Shown piece by piece: positions 34,495 to 45,062 of a stretch of 64,000 bases of DNA (position 1 is the stretch's first letter; every line of letters begins with the position of its first letter). The notes under the pieces are model-generated. The model worked only from the letters and a program-made list of their open reading frames with translations. It was not told the origin of the DNA and did not search any database. Origin of the DNA: Streptomyces griseorubiginosus (GTDB lineage Bacteria > Actinomycetota > Actinomycetes > Streptomycetales > Streptomycetaceae); contig NZ_KQ948735.1 of assembly GCF_001514195.1 (NCBI RefSeq), positions 609,413 through 673,412 of the forward strand, given 5' to 3'. The translations under genes were made by a program, and so were the position numbers.

Positions 34495-35166
34495 CTACGG
34501 CAGTACTCGCGCCAGTGCGAAGCCGTCGTAGCCCTTGGTGCCCACCGTCTGGATCGCCGTGGCGCTCAACCTCGGGTGCGCGCCGATGAGTTCGAGGGCC
34601 GCGCGGGTGCCCTGGACGTCGGGGGCCGGGTTGTCGGGGTCGGCGACCCGGCCGCCGCGTACGACGTTGTCGACGACGATCAGGCTGCCCGCGCCGGTGA
34701 GCTTGAGCGCCCACTCCACGTAGTGCGGGTTGTTGGCCTTGTCGGCGTCGATGAAGACCAGGTCGAAGGGGGGCGGGTTCTCGTCGGCCAGCAGGGGGAG
34801 CGAGTCCAGGGCGGCCCCCACGCGGATCTCGACCAGTTTGTCGAGGCCCGCTCGGGCGAGGTTGCGGCGCGCGACCTCGGCGTTCTTGGGGTCGTACTCA
34901 AGTGAGACCAGGCGGCCGTCGGCGGGCAGGGCGCGGGCCAGCCAGATCGTGCTGTAGCCGCCGAGCGTGCCGAACTCGAGGATGGTGCGGGCGCCCTGGA
35001 TCTGGGCCAGGAGCTGGAGGAGCTTGCCCTGCGGCGCCGTGACGGCGATGGACGGGAGCCCGGCGGCCTCGCTGTCGCGCAAGGCCGCCCGGAGCACGTC
35101 GTCCTCAGGGGCGAGGTGGGTGGTGAAGTAGTCGTCGACGTCGTCCCAGAACTGCGACTCGTTCAT
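34495..35166 (-). CDS. SAM-dependent O-methyltransferase (class I, COMT type)
   Basis: 223 aa, the standard family length. TILEFGTLGGYSTIWLARALP (motif I, residues about 60-80), LVSLEYDPKNAEVARRNL (about 86-103), FDLVFIDADKANNPHYVEWAL (about 132-152; metal Asp) and LIVVDNVVRGGRV (about 160-172; D-N). Probably methylates catechol-type hydroxyls. Its promoter lies beyond a CTAGTTAG/CTAACTAG inverted repeat. Confidence 0.9.
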   Translation of the reverse strand: MNESQFWDDVDDYFTTHLAPEDDVLRAALRDSEAAGLPSIAVTAPQGKLLQLLAQIQGARTILEFGTLGGYSTIWLARALPADGRLVSLEYDPKNAEVARRNLARAGLDKLVEIRVGAALDSLPLLADENPPPFDLVFIDADKANNPHYVEWALKLTGAGSLIVVDNVVRGGRVADPDNPAPDVQGTRAALELIGAHPRLSATAIQTVGTKGYDGFALARVLP

Positions 35167-35187
35167 GCACCTGTGCCTTCCATAAGC

Positions 35188-35208
35188 CTAGTTAGGTCAG
35201 CTAACTAG
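35188..35208. promoter_or_regulatory. Inverted repeat operator upstream of the O-methyltransferase
   Basis: CTAGTTAG (35188-35195), 5 bases, CTAACTAG (35201-35208), about 25-40 bases before the O-methyltransferase start. The TTAG/CTAA arms are typical of MarR-family operators. No MarR gene is adjacent, so the regulator is unknown. Confidence 0.5.
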
Positions 35209-35254
35209 TTGCGCTAATGAATATAGGCGGGCTCCCGGCTCCTGTCAGGGAATT

Positions 35255-36619
35255 TCAGTGCTGAGGCGGTGAGCCGGGCAGCGGGCGGCCCGCCGACTCC
35301 GTCATGAACCACACCGCCACGCCGCCGATCACGGCCGCGGCCATCATGTAGTAGGCGGGCATCATCACGTTCCCGGTCGCGCCGATCAGCGCGGTGACCA
35401 CCAGCGGGGTCGTGCCGCCGAAGAGGGACACCGAGACGTTGAAGCCGACCGAGAGGGAGCCGTAGCGGACCCGGGTGGGGAAGAGGGCCGGGAGCGCGGC
35501 CGGCATCGCCGAGGTGAAGCAGACCAGGAGCAGGCCCAGTGCGCCCATGCCGAGCGCGATCGCGAACAGGCTGCCCTGACGGATCAGCAGCAGGGCCGGG
35601 ACCGAGAGTGCCAGGAAGCCCACGCAGCCCGCGGCGATCACCGGTCGGCGTCCGACCCGGTCGCTCAGGGCGCCGGCGAAGGGCTGGACGACCATCATCA
35701 GCGCCATCACGCCGAGGACGACCAGCAGGCCGTGCGTCTCGTCGTACTTGAGCTCGCTGGTCAGGTAGCTCGGCATGTAGGACAGCAGCATGTAGTCGGT
35801 GACGTTGAAGACCAGCACCAGGCCCACGCAGAGCAGCAGCGTCCGCCACTGGCCGGTGATCATCTCGCGCAGCGGGACCTTGGGGCGTTCGGACTTCGCC
35901 TTCTCGGTCTCGGCCGCGAACGCCGGGGTCTCCTCCAGGCGCAGTCGCAGGTAGAGGCCGATGGCGCCCATCGGACCCGCGATCAGGAACGGGATCCGCC
36001 AGCCCCAGGACAGCAGGTCGTCGCTGGACAGCAGGGCCGTCATCACGGTGACCAGGCCGGCACCGGCGATGTACCCGGCCAGCGTGCCGAACTCCAGCCA
36101 GCTGCCGAGGAAACCGCGCCGCTTGTCGGGGGCGTACTCGGCGATGAAGGTGGAGGCGCCCGCGTACTCGCCGCCGGTCGAGAAGCCCTGGACCAGGCGG
36201 GCCACCAGGAGCAGCAGGGGTGCCGCGACACCGATGGAGGCGTACGACGGGATCAGGCCGATGGCGAAGGTGCCGGCCGCCATCATGATCATGGTGACGG
36301 CGAGGACCTTCTGGCGGCCGACGCGGTCGCCCAGCGGGCCGAAGACCAGTCCGCCGAGCGGACGGACGAGGAAGGCCGCGGCGAAGGCGCCGAACGTCGA
36401 CAAAAGCTGTGCGGTCGGGTTCCCGGACGGGAAGAACACCTTGCCCAGGGTGACCGCGATGTAGCTGTAGACACCGAAGTCGAACCACTCCATGGCGTTG
36501 CCGAGCGCGGCGGCCTTCACCGCGCGCTTCACGAGCGCCGGGTCGACGGTCACGGCTTCGGAGGGGTCCGGGGTGTCCGGGGTGTGGGCCGACGGGGTGA
36601 TGACTTGAGCACCGGGCAA
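35255..36619 (-). CDS. MFS metabolite:H+ symporter (ProP/KgtP-like)
   Basis: 454 aa, 12 membrane segments. MHS family features: GNAMEWFDFGVYSYIAVTLG (about residues 40-59), FGPLGDRVGRQKVLAVTM (motif A, about 93-110), RLVQGFSTGGEYAGASTFIAEYAPDKRRGF (about 142-171) and GALSDRVGRRPVI (about 319-331). TTG start by extension to the homologous N-terminus. Transports osmolyte or carboxylate; substrate undetermined. Confidence 0.87.
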   Translation of the reverse strand: MPGAQVITPSAHTPDTPDPSEAVTVDPALVKRAVKAAALGNAMEWFDFGVYSYIAVTLGKVFFPSGNPTAQLLSTFGAFAAAFLVRPLGGLVFGPLGDRVGRQKVLAVTMIMMAAGTFAIGLIPSYASIGVAAPLLLLVARLVQGFSTGGEYAGASTFIAEYAPDKRRGFLGSWLEFGTLAGYIAGAGLVTVMTALLSSDDLLSWGWRIPFLIAGPMGAIGLYLRLRLEETPAFAAETEKAKSERPKVPLREMITGQWRTLLLCVGLVLVFNVTDYMLLSYMPSYLTSELKYDETHGLLVVLGVMALMMVVQPFAGALSDRVGRRPVIAAGCVGFLALSVPALLLIRQGSLFAIALGMGALGLLLVCFTSAMPAALPALFPTRVRYGSLSVGFNVSVSLFGGTTPLVVTALIGATGNVMMPAYYMMAAAVIGGVAVWFMTESAGRPLPGSPPQH

Positions 36620-36929
36620 AACTTCGCTCGCCTGCCTTTCGACGGGGACAAGGGCAAAAAGCGACCATAGGTGGACTTGCCGGGCCTACGGAGCGCTCAA
36701 GTCCAGTCGCCTTGTGTGAACAAACGTGCTCTATGCAGCTACCCCGCCCTTGGTCGAGGACGCCCCTTCCCGCGGCGCATGTGATCCATCTCGCGCTCCG
36801 ATCGGGTGGTGACGCTTCCGGCGGACTATCGTCATTCGGACAAATCGAAGCGGACGTCAGGTGAATCCGGAATGCCTGCGTCCTTCTTCACGGACGCATG
36901 GCACGAACGGGACGAGAGGCCGGCGCGGC
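36620..36929. other. Divergent intergenic region with no gene
   Basis: About 310 bases between the divergent MFS and GT87-PAP2 genes. No conserved RNA, repeat or convincing open frame was seen; it should hold both promoters. Confidence 0.6.
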
Positions 36930-38936
36930 GTGACGAATGCGGAGCACAGGGGGACCACCGAGATCCACGCGCGGATGCGTGCGGCCAGACTCGCCCTGTG
37001 GCTGGTGGCGGCCGTCCTCGCCCTGCGGGAGGTGGCCGTCGTCCTGCGCACCCCCAGAGGCGAGCGGCTGACGGACCTGGAGACCTGGGTCGGTCCGGAC
37101 GGTGTGCTGCATGTGAAGGGGTCGCTGTACGACTCGACGCAGTTCACCGGTACCCCGTTCGGGGGACTTGTCCTGAAGCCGCTCACCCGCGCCGCCGAAC
37201 AGGCGCTCGGCTGGGGCTGGACCTTCGGCACCCTGCTCCTGGTCGTCGCCCTCGGTCTCGTCGCCGCCCGAGCGCTGCCCCAGCCGGTCGGCCGCCGCAC
37301 CTCCCTGCTCGCCGCGCCGGTCGCGATCAGCCTCCTGATGCTGTCGCTGCCCGTGCGCAACACGCTCTACCTCGGGCAGACCAGCATCATCCCGGTCCTG
37401 CTGGTCCTCGTCGCCTGCTTCGCCGTCCGGGGTGAGCGGGCCGCCGGACTGCTCATCGGGCTCGCCGCCGCCCTCCAGCCCACGGTCCTGCTCTTCGCGG
37501 CCCTGCTCTGGTTCACCGGCCGCCGCCGGGGCGCCCTCACCGCGGCCGCGACCTTCGCCGCCGGCACCGCGCTGGCCTGGGCCGCGCTGCCGCACGACTC
37601 GTACACCTACTGGGTGCACCACATCGCGGGCACCGGCCTCGGGGGCCCCGCCGACGACCTCGCCAACCAGTCCCTGCACGGCCTGCTGCTGCGCCTGGGC
37701 GTTGCCGGGCCGCTGGAGATCTCCCTCTTCCTGGTGCTCGGCGCGGCCGTCGCCGTGCTGGGCGTGCGCCGGGCCGTGCGCTACGCCCGCGACGGCCAGC
37801 TGCTGCTCGCCGTCGCGATCACCGGCTGCGCGGCGATCGCGGTGTCGCCGACCACCTGGCAGCACCAGTTGCTGTGGGTGCTGCTCGCGGTCGTCGGACG
37901 GGTCGGCAAGCGGGCCTCCGACCGGTACGTGTGGCCGGTCGCCGTCGTCGTGGTGATGACCCTGCCGACGACGATGCTGCTGCCGCACATCGCGACGCTG
38001 TACCCCCTGCGGGACAACATGGTGCTGCTGGCCGCGCTCGCCGCCGCCACCGTGATCCCCTTCCTGCCACGCACCTCGCCGTACTACCGGACACCGACCG
38101 CCCCGCAGTACGCCCCTCGGGTGCCCGCCCGGTTCCGGCACGTGCCGCTGCTGCCGTTCCTGCGGCGGGTGCTGACGCGGCCGAACCTGCTCCTCGAACT
38201 CCTGCTGATCCGGGTCACGTACGCCGCCTACCAGCAGGTCCGACTCGCGGCGACCGGCGGCAGCAACTCCGCGGGGCGGGCCACCGCCGAGCGGCACGGG
38301 CAGCAGATCCTCGATCTGGAGCGCTTCCTGCACATCGACATCGAGCACTGGGCCAACCACGCGGTCGTCAAGGTCGGCTGGCTGCGGAACTTCTTCGACC
38401 AGTACTACGAGTCCCTCCACTTCGTGGTCCCGCTGAGCGTGCTGGCCGTCCTGTACTGGCGGCGCCCGGTGGACTACCGGTGGGCCCGGGCCTCGCTCGG
38501 GTTCGCGACGCTGCTGGCCCTCGTCGGGTTCTGGCTCTATCCGCTCGCCCCGCCACGGCTGATGCCGGCGCTCGGGGTCATCGACACCGTGCACGGCGTG
38601 CAGGACTTCTCCAAGCCGGACTACGGCACCCTGACCGCGCTGACCAACCAGTACGCGGCGATGCCCTCGCTGCACTTCGGGTGGGCGCTGTGGTGCGGGG
38701 TCGTCATCGCGGTCGTCGCGCCCCGCTGGTGGATGAAGGGACTCGGGCTGCTGCACCCGCTGTTCACCGTCTCGGCGATCGTGGCCACGGGGAACCACTG
38801 GGTGCTGGACGCGGTGGGCGGTGCGGCCGTGGTCGCCGGCGGGTTCGGGCTGTCGTACCTCTTCCAGGGTCCGCGGGCCCGGGTGGTGCGCGGTGCGGCC
38901 GGGGTCGATGCGGAACGGGCGCTCGTGAAGCGGTGA
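36930..38936 (+). CDS. GT87 mannosyltransferase fused to PAP2 phosphatase
   Basis: 668 aa. The N-terminal about 390 residues form a polytopic GT-C fold of the DUF2029/GT87 family (LTDLETW-x8-KGSLYDSTQFTGTPF; the aspartate-containing first loop), acting as polyprenyl-phosphate-dependent mannosyltransferase. The C-terminal about 260 residues form a PAP2/AUR1-like domain: MPSLHFGWALWCG (about 575) and GNHWVLDAVGG (about 620; H and D of the phosphatase motif). The GTG start (MTNAEHRG) is a best choice. The fusion is known in actinobacteria and probably makes and processes lipid-linked cell-envelope glycans. Confidence 0.88.
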   Translation: MTNAEHRGTTEIHARMRAARLALWLVAAVLALREVAVVLRTPRGERLTDLETWVGPDGVLHVKGSLYDSTQFTGTPFGGLVLKPLTRAAEQALGWGWTFGTLLLVVALGLVAARALPQPVGRRTSLLAAPVAISLLMLSLPVRNTLYLGQTSIIPVLLVLVACFAVRGERAAGLLIGLAAALQPTVLLFAALLWFTGRRRGALTAAATFAAGTALAWAALPHDSYTYWVHHIAGTGLGGPADDLANQSLHGLLLRLGVAGPLEISLFLVLGAAVAVLGVRRAVRYARDGQLLLAVAITGCAAIAVSPTTWQHQLLWVLLAVVGRVGKRASDRYVWPVAVVVVMTLPTTMLLPHIATLYPLRDNMVLLAALAAATVIPFLPRTSPYYRTPTAPQYAPRVPARFRHVPLLPFLRRVLTRPNLLLELLLIRVTYAAYQQVRLAATGGSNSAGRATAERHGQQILDLERFLHIDIEHWANHAVVKVGWLRNFFDQYYESLHFVVPLSVLAVLYWRRPVDYRWARASLGFATLLALVGFWLYPLAPPRLMPALGVIDTVHGVQDFSKPDYGTLTALTNQYAAMPSLHFGWALWCGVVIAVVAPRWWMKGLGLLHPLFTVSAIVATGNHWVLDAVGGAAVVAGGFGLSYLFQGPRARVVRGAAGVDAERALVKR

Positions 38937-38985
38937 GTCCCGCGGCCCCGAGGGGGGCTTCGGACGACAGGGGAGGGGCGGTGCG

Positions 38986-39147
38986 ATGGGCTCGTGGTGC
39001 ACCGGGTTCCGGCCGGACGTCCCCTGGATCGACCTGGACGTGTTGGACGGGGACGGGGAGCCGGTGCAGTGGCGCGGGGTCGTCGAGGGGGGCCGGGGCG
39101 CTGTGTGGTGGGGCGGCTGTTCCCGTACGCGATGGCCTCGTCGATGA
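38986..39147 (+). pseudogene. Short ORF, possible frameshifted remnant
   Basis: 53 codons from an ATG with strong AGGGGAGGGG upstream. It reads GSWCTGFRPDVPWIDLD and then DGDGEPVQWRGVVEGG before the frame breaks at a TGA. Downstream, in another frame, DAEFVVRHPAGRTGRASVAERAD continues coding-like. It may be a decayed gene or an isolated short peptide. No family is recognised. The 338-base gap it sits in also holds a terminator. Confidence 0.35.
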
Positions 39148-39224
39148 ATCCAGGGCGTGGGGCGGGACGCGGAGTTCGTCGTACGGCATCCGGCGGGGCG
39201 GACCGGCCGGGCCTCCGTGGCGGA

Positions 39225-39258
39225 GCGGGCCGACGGCTCGCCGAAGCCGTCGGCCCGC
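39225..39258. terminator. Bidirectional terminator before the P450 gene end
   Basis: Perfect 14-base stem (39225-39238 with 39245-39258), 6-base loop, 17 bases beyond the P450 stop. Confidence 0.75.
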
Positions 39259-39274
39259 CGCGCCGGAACCGGGG

Positions 39275-40513
39275 TCAGTCCAGGGTGACCTGGAGTTCCT
39301 TGACGCCGTTGATCCACGCCGAGCGCAGGCGGCGGGGGTCGCCGGCCGCGCGGAGGTTCGGCATGGCGTCGGCTATCGCGTTGAAGATCAGGTCGATCTC
39401 CAGGACCGCCAGGGACTTGCCGAGGCAGTAGTGCGGGCCGCCCCCGCCGAAGCCGAGGTGCGGGTTGGGGTCACGGGTGATGTCGAAGACGTCCGGGTTC
39501 TCGAAGACGTCGGGGTCGTGGTTGGCGGCGGCGTAGAAGATGCCGACCCGGTCGCCCTTCCTGATCTGCTTGCCGCCGAGCTCGGTGTCCTGGGTGGCCG
39601 TGCGCTGGAAGGCGTTGACCGGGGTCGCCCAGCGCACGATCTCCTCGGCCGCGGTCGAGGGGCGTTCGGCCTTGTACCGCTCCCACTGGTCGGGGTGGGT
39701 GAGGAAGGCGTGCATGCCGTGGGTGATGGCGTTGCGGGTCGTCTCGTTGCCCGCGACCGCCAGCATCAGCACGAAGAAGCCGAACTCGTCGGAGTTCAGG
39801 CTGCCTTCGTCCTCCGCCGACACCAGCCTCGTGACGATGTCCTGGGCCGGGCACTGCTTGCGGTCGGCCGCCATGTTCATCGCGTAGGCGATGAGCTCCA
39901 TGGCCGACTCCTGGCCGACCTCCTCGGTGATCGCGTACTCCGGATCGTCGTACGAGATCATCTTGTTGGACCAGTCGAAGATCTTCGCCCGGTCGTCCTG
40001 CGGGATGCCGATGAGCTCGGCGATGGCCTGGAGGGGCAGTTCGCAGGCGACCTGGGTGACGAAGTCGAAGGAGTCACCGGGCAGGGTGCGGGCGGTCTCG
40101 ACGATCGCGAGGGCGCGGTCGCGCAGGCGTTGCTCCAGGGCGCGGATGGCCCGGGGCGTGAAGACCCGCTGGACGATCCCGCGGACCCGGGTGTGCTCCG
40201 GCGGGTCCATGTTCAGCAGGATCAGGCGCTGGGCGTCGATCGCGTCCCGCTGGATGTGCTCGTTGAAGCGGATGATCGCCGTGTTGAGGTACGACGAGAA
40301 GATCTCGGGGTGGGTGGAGACGTACTTGACGTCCGCGTGCCGGGTGACCGCCCAGTACCCCCCGTCCTGGAAGCCGGCGATGTTGCCCGACTGGGGGATC
40401 CAGCGCACCGGTTCGGCCCGGCGCAGTTCGGCGAACTCCGGCAGCGGTACACGGCTTTGCAGCAGGTCGGGGTCGGTGAAGTCGAACCCGTCGGGAAGCG
40501 CTGGACACTGCAT
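39275..40513 (-). CDS. Cytochrome P450, CYP125-like (steroid C26 monooxygenase family)
   Basis: 412 aa from ATG 40513. I-helix AVAGNETTRNAITHGMHAF (oxygen-activation A-G-N-E-T-T), K-helix E-x-x-R in AAEEIVRWATPVNAFQRTA, heme loop FGGGGPHYCLGKSLA with the Cys ligand. Close to mycobacterial CYP125A1 throughout (DGFDFTDP, CELPLQAIAELIGIPQDDR, FDITRDPNPHLGFGG), the enzyme that oxidises the terminal methyl of the cholesterol side chain via alcohol and aldehyde to the acid. Divergent from a FadA5-like thiolase with KstR-like operators between them. Needs a ferredoxin; a 3Fe-4S one lies at 59.9 kb. Confidence 0.92.
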   Translation of the reverse strand: MQCPALPDGFDFTDPDLLQSRVPLPEFAELRRAEPVRWIPQSGNIAGFQDGGYWAVTRHADVKYVSTHPEIFSSYLNTAIIRFNEHIQRDAIDAQRLILLNMDPPEHTRVRGIVQRVFTPRAIRALEQRLRDRALAIVETARTLPGDSFDFVTQVACELPLQAIAELIGIPQDDRAKIFDWSNKMISYDDPEYAITEEVGQESAMELIAYAMNMAADRKQCPAQDIVTRLVSAEDEGSLNSDEFGFFVLMLAVAGNETTRNAITHGMHAFLTHPDQWERYKAERPSTAAEEIVRWATPVNAFQRTATQDTELGGKQIRKGDRVGIFYAAANHDPDVFENPDVFDITRDPNPHLGFGGGGPHYCLGKSLAVLEIDLIFNAIADAMPNLRAAGDPRRLRSAWINGVKELQVTLD

Positions 40514-40580
40514 CGGCAACTCACTCCAGCTGTTCGACAGCTTTCTGACGGCCCATCAGGAACAGAGCTGCCGTGAAGGT

Positions 40581-40594
40581 AGTAACGGGTTCTA
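40581..40594. promoter_or_regulatory. KstR-like operator (box 1, P450 side)
   Basis: AGTAACGGGTTCTA; AAC-NN-GTT core with one mismatch to the published mycobacterial KstR consensus TNNAACNNGTTNNA. It lies 68 bases upstream of the P450 start. Confidence 0.5.
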
Positions 40595-40684
40595 CAAGAG
40601 GCAAGGGGTGCGGAGACCCCAATTGCCTGCAAGACCCTTGCGGTGGTGGCCGGATCGTCCGCAGACTGCAAGCAGTGCGCCAAC

Positions 40685-42051
<1,367 letters not shown>

Positions 42052-42071
<20 letters not shown>

Positions 42072-42879
42072 AGCGGTCCTCCATCGTGCGCCGGATCAAC
42101 TCCGCCGAGTCCTTGGGGGATAGAGCGGCGGCCCGGAGATGATCGTAACGGAGTGAGCAGTCCCTGACGCTGTCCGGGTTCGCGGTCGGATGTCCGGTGC
42201 CGTATCCCTCTGTGTAGACGATCGTCGGATCGCTGGAGAAGCGGTAGAGGTTGAACGAGCCTTGCAGCCCTGCATGAGATCCGACCGAGAACGGCAGTAC
42301 CTGAATGTTGATCCGGGGGTTGGCCTCGAAGGCCAACACGTGTGCCAGTTGGCCCCGCATGGTTCCCCTGCCGCCGATCTCTTGGTAGAGCGCGGCCTCG
42401 CTGATAACCATCCAGAAGACCGGGGGCGCTTCCTTGTTGAAAATGCCCTGACGGGCCAGCCGTACGGTGGTGCGGTCTTCGAGGTCGGTCTGGTCCAGCG
42501 CGCCAAGCACTCCGCGGGCGTAGGCGCTGGTCTGGAGCAGGCCATGGATCATGTGGGTCTGGAAGGTGCAGATCTCAAGCGCCCGCGCCTCGAGCTCGGC
42601 CACCTGCTGAAACCAGGCCGGGAGTTGACTCCGCAGCACCAGCTGGACGAGCCGCGTCAGCAGTCCGTCCGACCCCAGCGCCGCGTCCGCCCGCTCGCTG
42701 AACTCCGGTGTCGGCACCTTCCGTGCTGTCTCGATCTGGCCGACCAGTGACCCCGTGTAGTTGAGGATGTCCCCCAGTTGACGCTGGGTCAGGTGGGCGG
42801 ACTCCCGGAGCCTGCGCAGCTCGTAGCCGTAGTAGTCGAGCGGCGAGGCGCCGGGGTCAAGGGCGTTGATGCTCGTCAC
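42052..42879 (-). CDS. XRE-family regulator with DUF5753 (WhiJ-like)
   Basis: 275 aa from GTG 42879 (GAGAGGGGAC upstream). N-terminal HTH: YGYELRRLRESAHLTQRQLGDILNYTGSLVGQIETARKVP (about residues 16-55). C-terminal DUF5753 domain from about 95 to 265 (WFQQVAELEARALEICTFQTHMIHGLLQTSAYARG). Forms the typical triad with DUF397 and a histidine-kinase-like ATPase, as in the whiJ/abaA-like loci that influence Streptomyces development and secondary metabolism. Confidence 0.92.
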
Positions 42880-42950
42880 GCGAAGTCCCCTCTCGGGCAA
42901 CCCGGCCCACTGTCGCACTGGTTGCGCCCGTTCGATAGCTAAGCGTAGTC

Positions 42951-43364
42951 ATGCGAGGTCACCCTCGTCCTGTGAACGCATACATCTCCCAGTGGCGGCT
43001 GGATCTCACCGCGAGCGCCCACTCGGCCCGCCATGTCCGCCGTATCGTCCGCTCGCTGCTGCGCGAGTGGGAGCTGCCGGAGCTGTCCGACGCCGCCGAG
43101 CTCGGTGTGACGGAGCTGGTCGCCAATGTCGTACGCCATGTTCCGGACCGGCGGTGCGTGGTGCTGGTGCTGCGGCTGGAGTCGGGGGTGCGAGTGGAGG
43201 TCGCCGACGGGGCGTCCGGACTCCCGTGTCCGGTGCCGGAGTCGGACGGGGAGGCGGAGTGCGGTCGAGGGCTGGCGCTGCTGGACGCTGTCGTGGGGAA
43301 GTGGGGTGTGGGGCCGAGATCGGGTGGCGGAAAGACGGTCTGGTTCGAGTGTGTGAAACCTTGA
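42951..43364 (+). CDS. Histidine-kinase-like ATPase (anti-sigma factor-like)
   Basis: 137 aa HATPase_c domain: ELGVTELVANVVRHVP (N-box; E-L-V-x-N-x-x-x-H, about residues 50-65), VEVADGASGLPCPVP (G1-like) and GRGLALLDAVVGKWGVG (G2). The GTG at 42972 (VNAYISQW) is an alternative start. Divergent from the HTH/DUF397 pair, completing the triad. Confidence 0.9.
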   Translation: MRGHPRPVNAYISQWRLDLTASAHSARHVRRIVRSLLREWELPELSDAAELGVTELVANVVRHVPDRRCVVLVLRLESGVRVEVADGASGLPCPVPESDGEAECGRGLALLDAVVGKWGVGPRSGGGKTVWFECVKP

Positions 43365-43442
43365 CCAAGTAGTCATGTACGTAGGGAGGAGTTCTCCATG
43401 CGTCAACGCCTTCGACAACCTGGTCGCTGACAGGATGACGGA

Positions 43443-44066
43443 ATGACGGACGGACTCCGCTGGGTGGCCGAGGCGTACCCCTTCGGCTACAGCCTCATCT
43501 TCTGCGAGGGTCTGGCCCCGGAGGAGGTGCTCAGCAGACTCGGAGCCCCGCGCGAGTCCGTCTTTCCGCTGACCCGGCACGAGGCCCAGGAGATCGAGGT
43601 CCGCAACTCCATGGACGAGCCGTTCGATCTGGACCACCTGGAGGATCTGGACGTCGAGGCCGTGGAGGAGCTCGGCTTCCTGGGGCGCGCGGTGGACGCG
43701 GTGGTGCGGGCAGGGGAGACCGAGGGCTGGACCTTCGCGATCCAGGCCTCCACGTCGTACGTCTCCGCGGTGAACTACCTCCCCACGCTCTCCTCGGGCA
43801 GCCGCGTCCTCGCCGCCTGCTGTGACGTCAACGCCACGCAGCGGGTGGAGTACGCGGTCGACGGGCGGGTGCTGTCCTCCTTCGACCCCGCGGTCCCGGG
43901 GTACGAAGACGGCGAGGACCCGCCGGCCCTCGGCTGGTCGGCGGACGGCGGGGGCATGAGCGCGCCGCAGGTCCTCGAGTACCTGGAGAGCCGGTTCGGG
44001 CTGTGGGTGCCCAAGGACTCCGAGGGACGCCGGCTTCCGGCGGCGGGCCTGTCGACCCGCCGATGA
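43443..44066 (+). CDS. DUF6461 family protein
   Basis: 207 aa soluble protein: YSLIFCEGLAPEEVLSRLGA (residues about 16-35), EGWTFAIQASTSYVSAVNYLPTLSSGSRVLAACCDVNATQRVEYAVDGRVLSSFDP (about 98-153), a pattern of actinobacterial DUF6461 proteins. No catalytic motif. Unknown function; it often sits next to regulatory triads, as here. Confidence 0.8.
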   Translation: MTDGLRWVAEAYPFGYSLIFCEGLAPEEVLSRLGAPRESVFPLTRHEAQEIEVRNSMDEPFDLDHLEDLDVEAVEELGFLGRAVDAVVRAGETEGWTFAIQASTSYVSAVNYLPTLSSGSRVLAACCDVNATQRVEYAVDGRVLSSFDPAVPGYEDGEDPPALGWSADGGGMSAPQVLEYLESRFGLWVPKDSEGRRLPAAGLSTRR

Positions 44067-44144
44067 CTTCGCAGCACCGTTGATCTCGGTCCGCCGATGA
44101 CTTCCGCGTGCCGACGCGGTCATCACTCGCAGGAGGTGGTCTCG

Positions 44145-44600
44145 ATGGGCGCGACGGCGGAGCGGGAAGCTCTGGAACGGCTGCGGGTTCTGGTCGGGGA
44201 ATGGGTGGTCGAAGCCGAGTTCCCCGGGCAGGAGCCTGCCGCCGGACGGTGTGTGTTCGAGTGGGAGGTCGGGGGGCGGTTCCTGGTGCAGCGGATGCGG
44301 GCGCCGGAGCCCGCGCCCCAGAGCATGGCCGTCGTGTCGGTCGAGCCGGACAGCGGGGCGTACACGCAGCACTACTTCGACTCGCGGGGCGTCGTGCGCG
44401 TGTACACGATGACCTTCGACGGCGAGGTGTGGCAACTGCTGCGCGAGGAGGCGGACTTCACCCCGCTCTCCTTCCGGCAGCGGTTCACCGGACGGCTCAG
44501 CGCGGACGGCGACAGCATCCACGGGGTGTGGGAGCGGTCGAAGGACGCGTCGGCGGAGTGGGAGACGGACTTCGGGCTGACGTATCGAAGGAGCCGCTGA
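44145..44600 (+). CDS. DUF1579-like (heme-binding/lipocalin-fold type) protein
   Basis: 151 aa from ATG 44145, AGGAGGT upstream. LERLRVLVGEWVVEAEFP (L-x-G-x-W), CVFEWEVGGRFLVQRM, YTQHYFDSRGVVRVYTMTF and GDSIHGVWERSKDASAEWETDFGLTYRR give the small antiparallel barrel pattern (G-x-W start, a strand of ligand side chains). Stop is 1 base before the next ATG, so it is translated with the PNPOx-like gene. Ligand unknown. Confidence 0.75.
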   Translation: MGATAEREALERLRVLVGEWVVEAEFPGQEPAAGRCVFEWEVGGRFLVQRMRAPEPAPQSMAVVSVEPDSGAYTQHYFDSRGVVRVYTMTFDGEVWQLLREEADFTPLSFRQRFTGRLSADGDSIHGVWERSKDASAEWETDFGLTYRRSR

Positions 44601-44601
44601 G

Positions 44602-45051
44602 ATGGGACCGAGCGCCGGGAACGCGCAGGCGATCGTCGAGGCGAGCAGGTACCTGGTGCTGGCCACGGCCGACGCGGAGGGGCGGCCGTGGAGCACGCCG
44701 GTCTACTTCGCGCACATGGGGTGCCGGGAGTTCTTCTGGGTGTCCTCGCCGGACGTCACCCACTCGCGGAACATCGCCGTACGGCCCCGGGTGGGGATCG
44801 TCGTCTTCGACTCGTCGGCGGAGATCGGCACCGGGCAGGGGGTGTACATGTCCGCCGTCGCCGAGGAGCTGGTGGACGGGGCCGAGAGGGCGCTGGAGGT
44901 GTTCTCGCGGCGGTCGCTGCTGCACGGCGGGCGGGTGTGGACCCTCGACGACGTGCGCGGTGACTCCGGGATGCGGCTCTACCGGGCGGTGGCCGAGGCG
45001 CACTCCATGCTGGCGAAGGACGGGCGGCCGGATCACCGGGTGCGGGTGTAG
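44602..45051 (+). CDS. Pyridoxamine 5'-phosphate oxidase-fold protein
   Basis: 149 aa FMN-binding split barrel: YLVLATADAEGRPWSTPVYFAHM (residues about 17-39), FFWVSSPDVTHSRNIAVRPRVGIVVFDSS. Probably a flavin or F420-linked reductase or oxidase of a small substrate. Starts one base after the preceding stop. Confidence 0.85.
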   Translation: MGPSAGNAQAIVEASRYLVLATADAEGRPWSTPVYFAHMGCREFFWVSSPDVTHSRNIAVRPRVGIVVFDSSAEIGTGQGVYMSAVAEELVDGAERALEVFSRRSLLHGGRVWTLDDVRGDSGMRLYRAVAEAHSMLAKDGRPDHRVRV

Positions 45052-45062
45052 CGGGCTTCACC

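Noticed and set aside
37874..40576. 900-aa plus-strand frame across GT87-PAP2, P450 and intergenic DNA
   Set aside because: It crosses several verified genes in the wrong frame; no homology.
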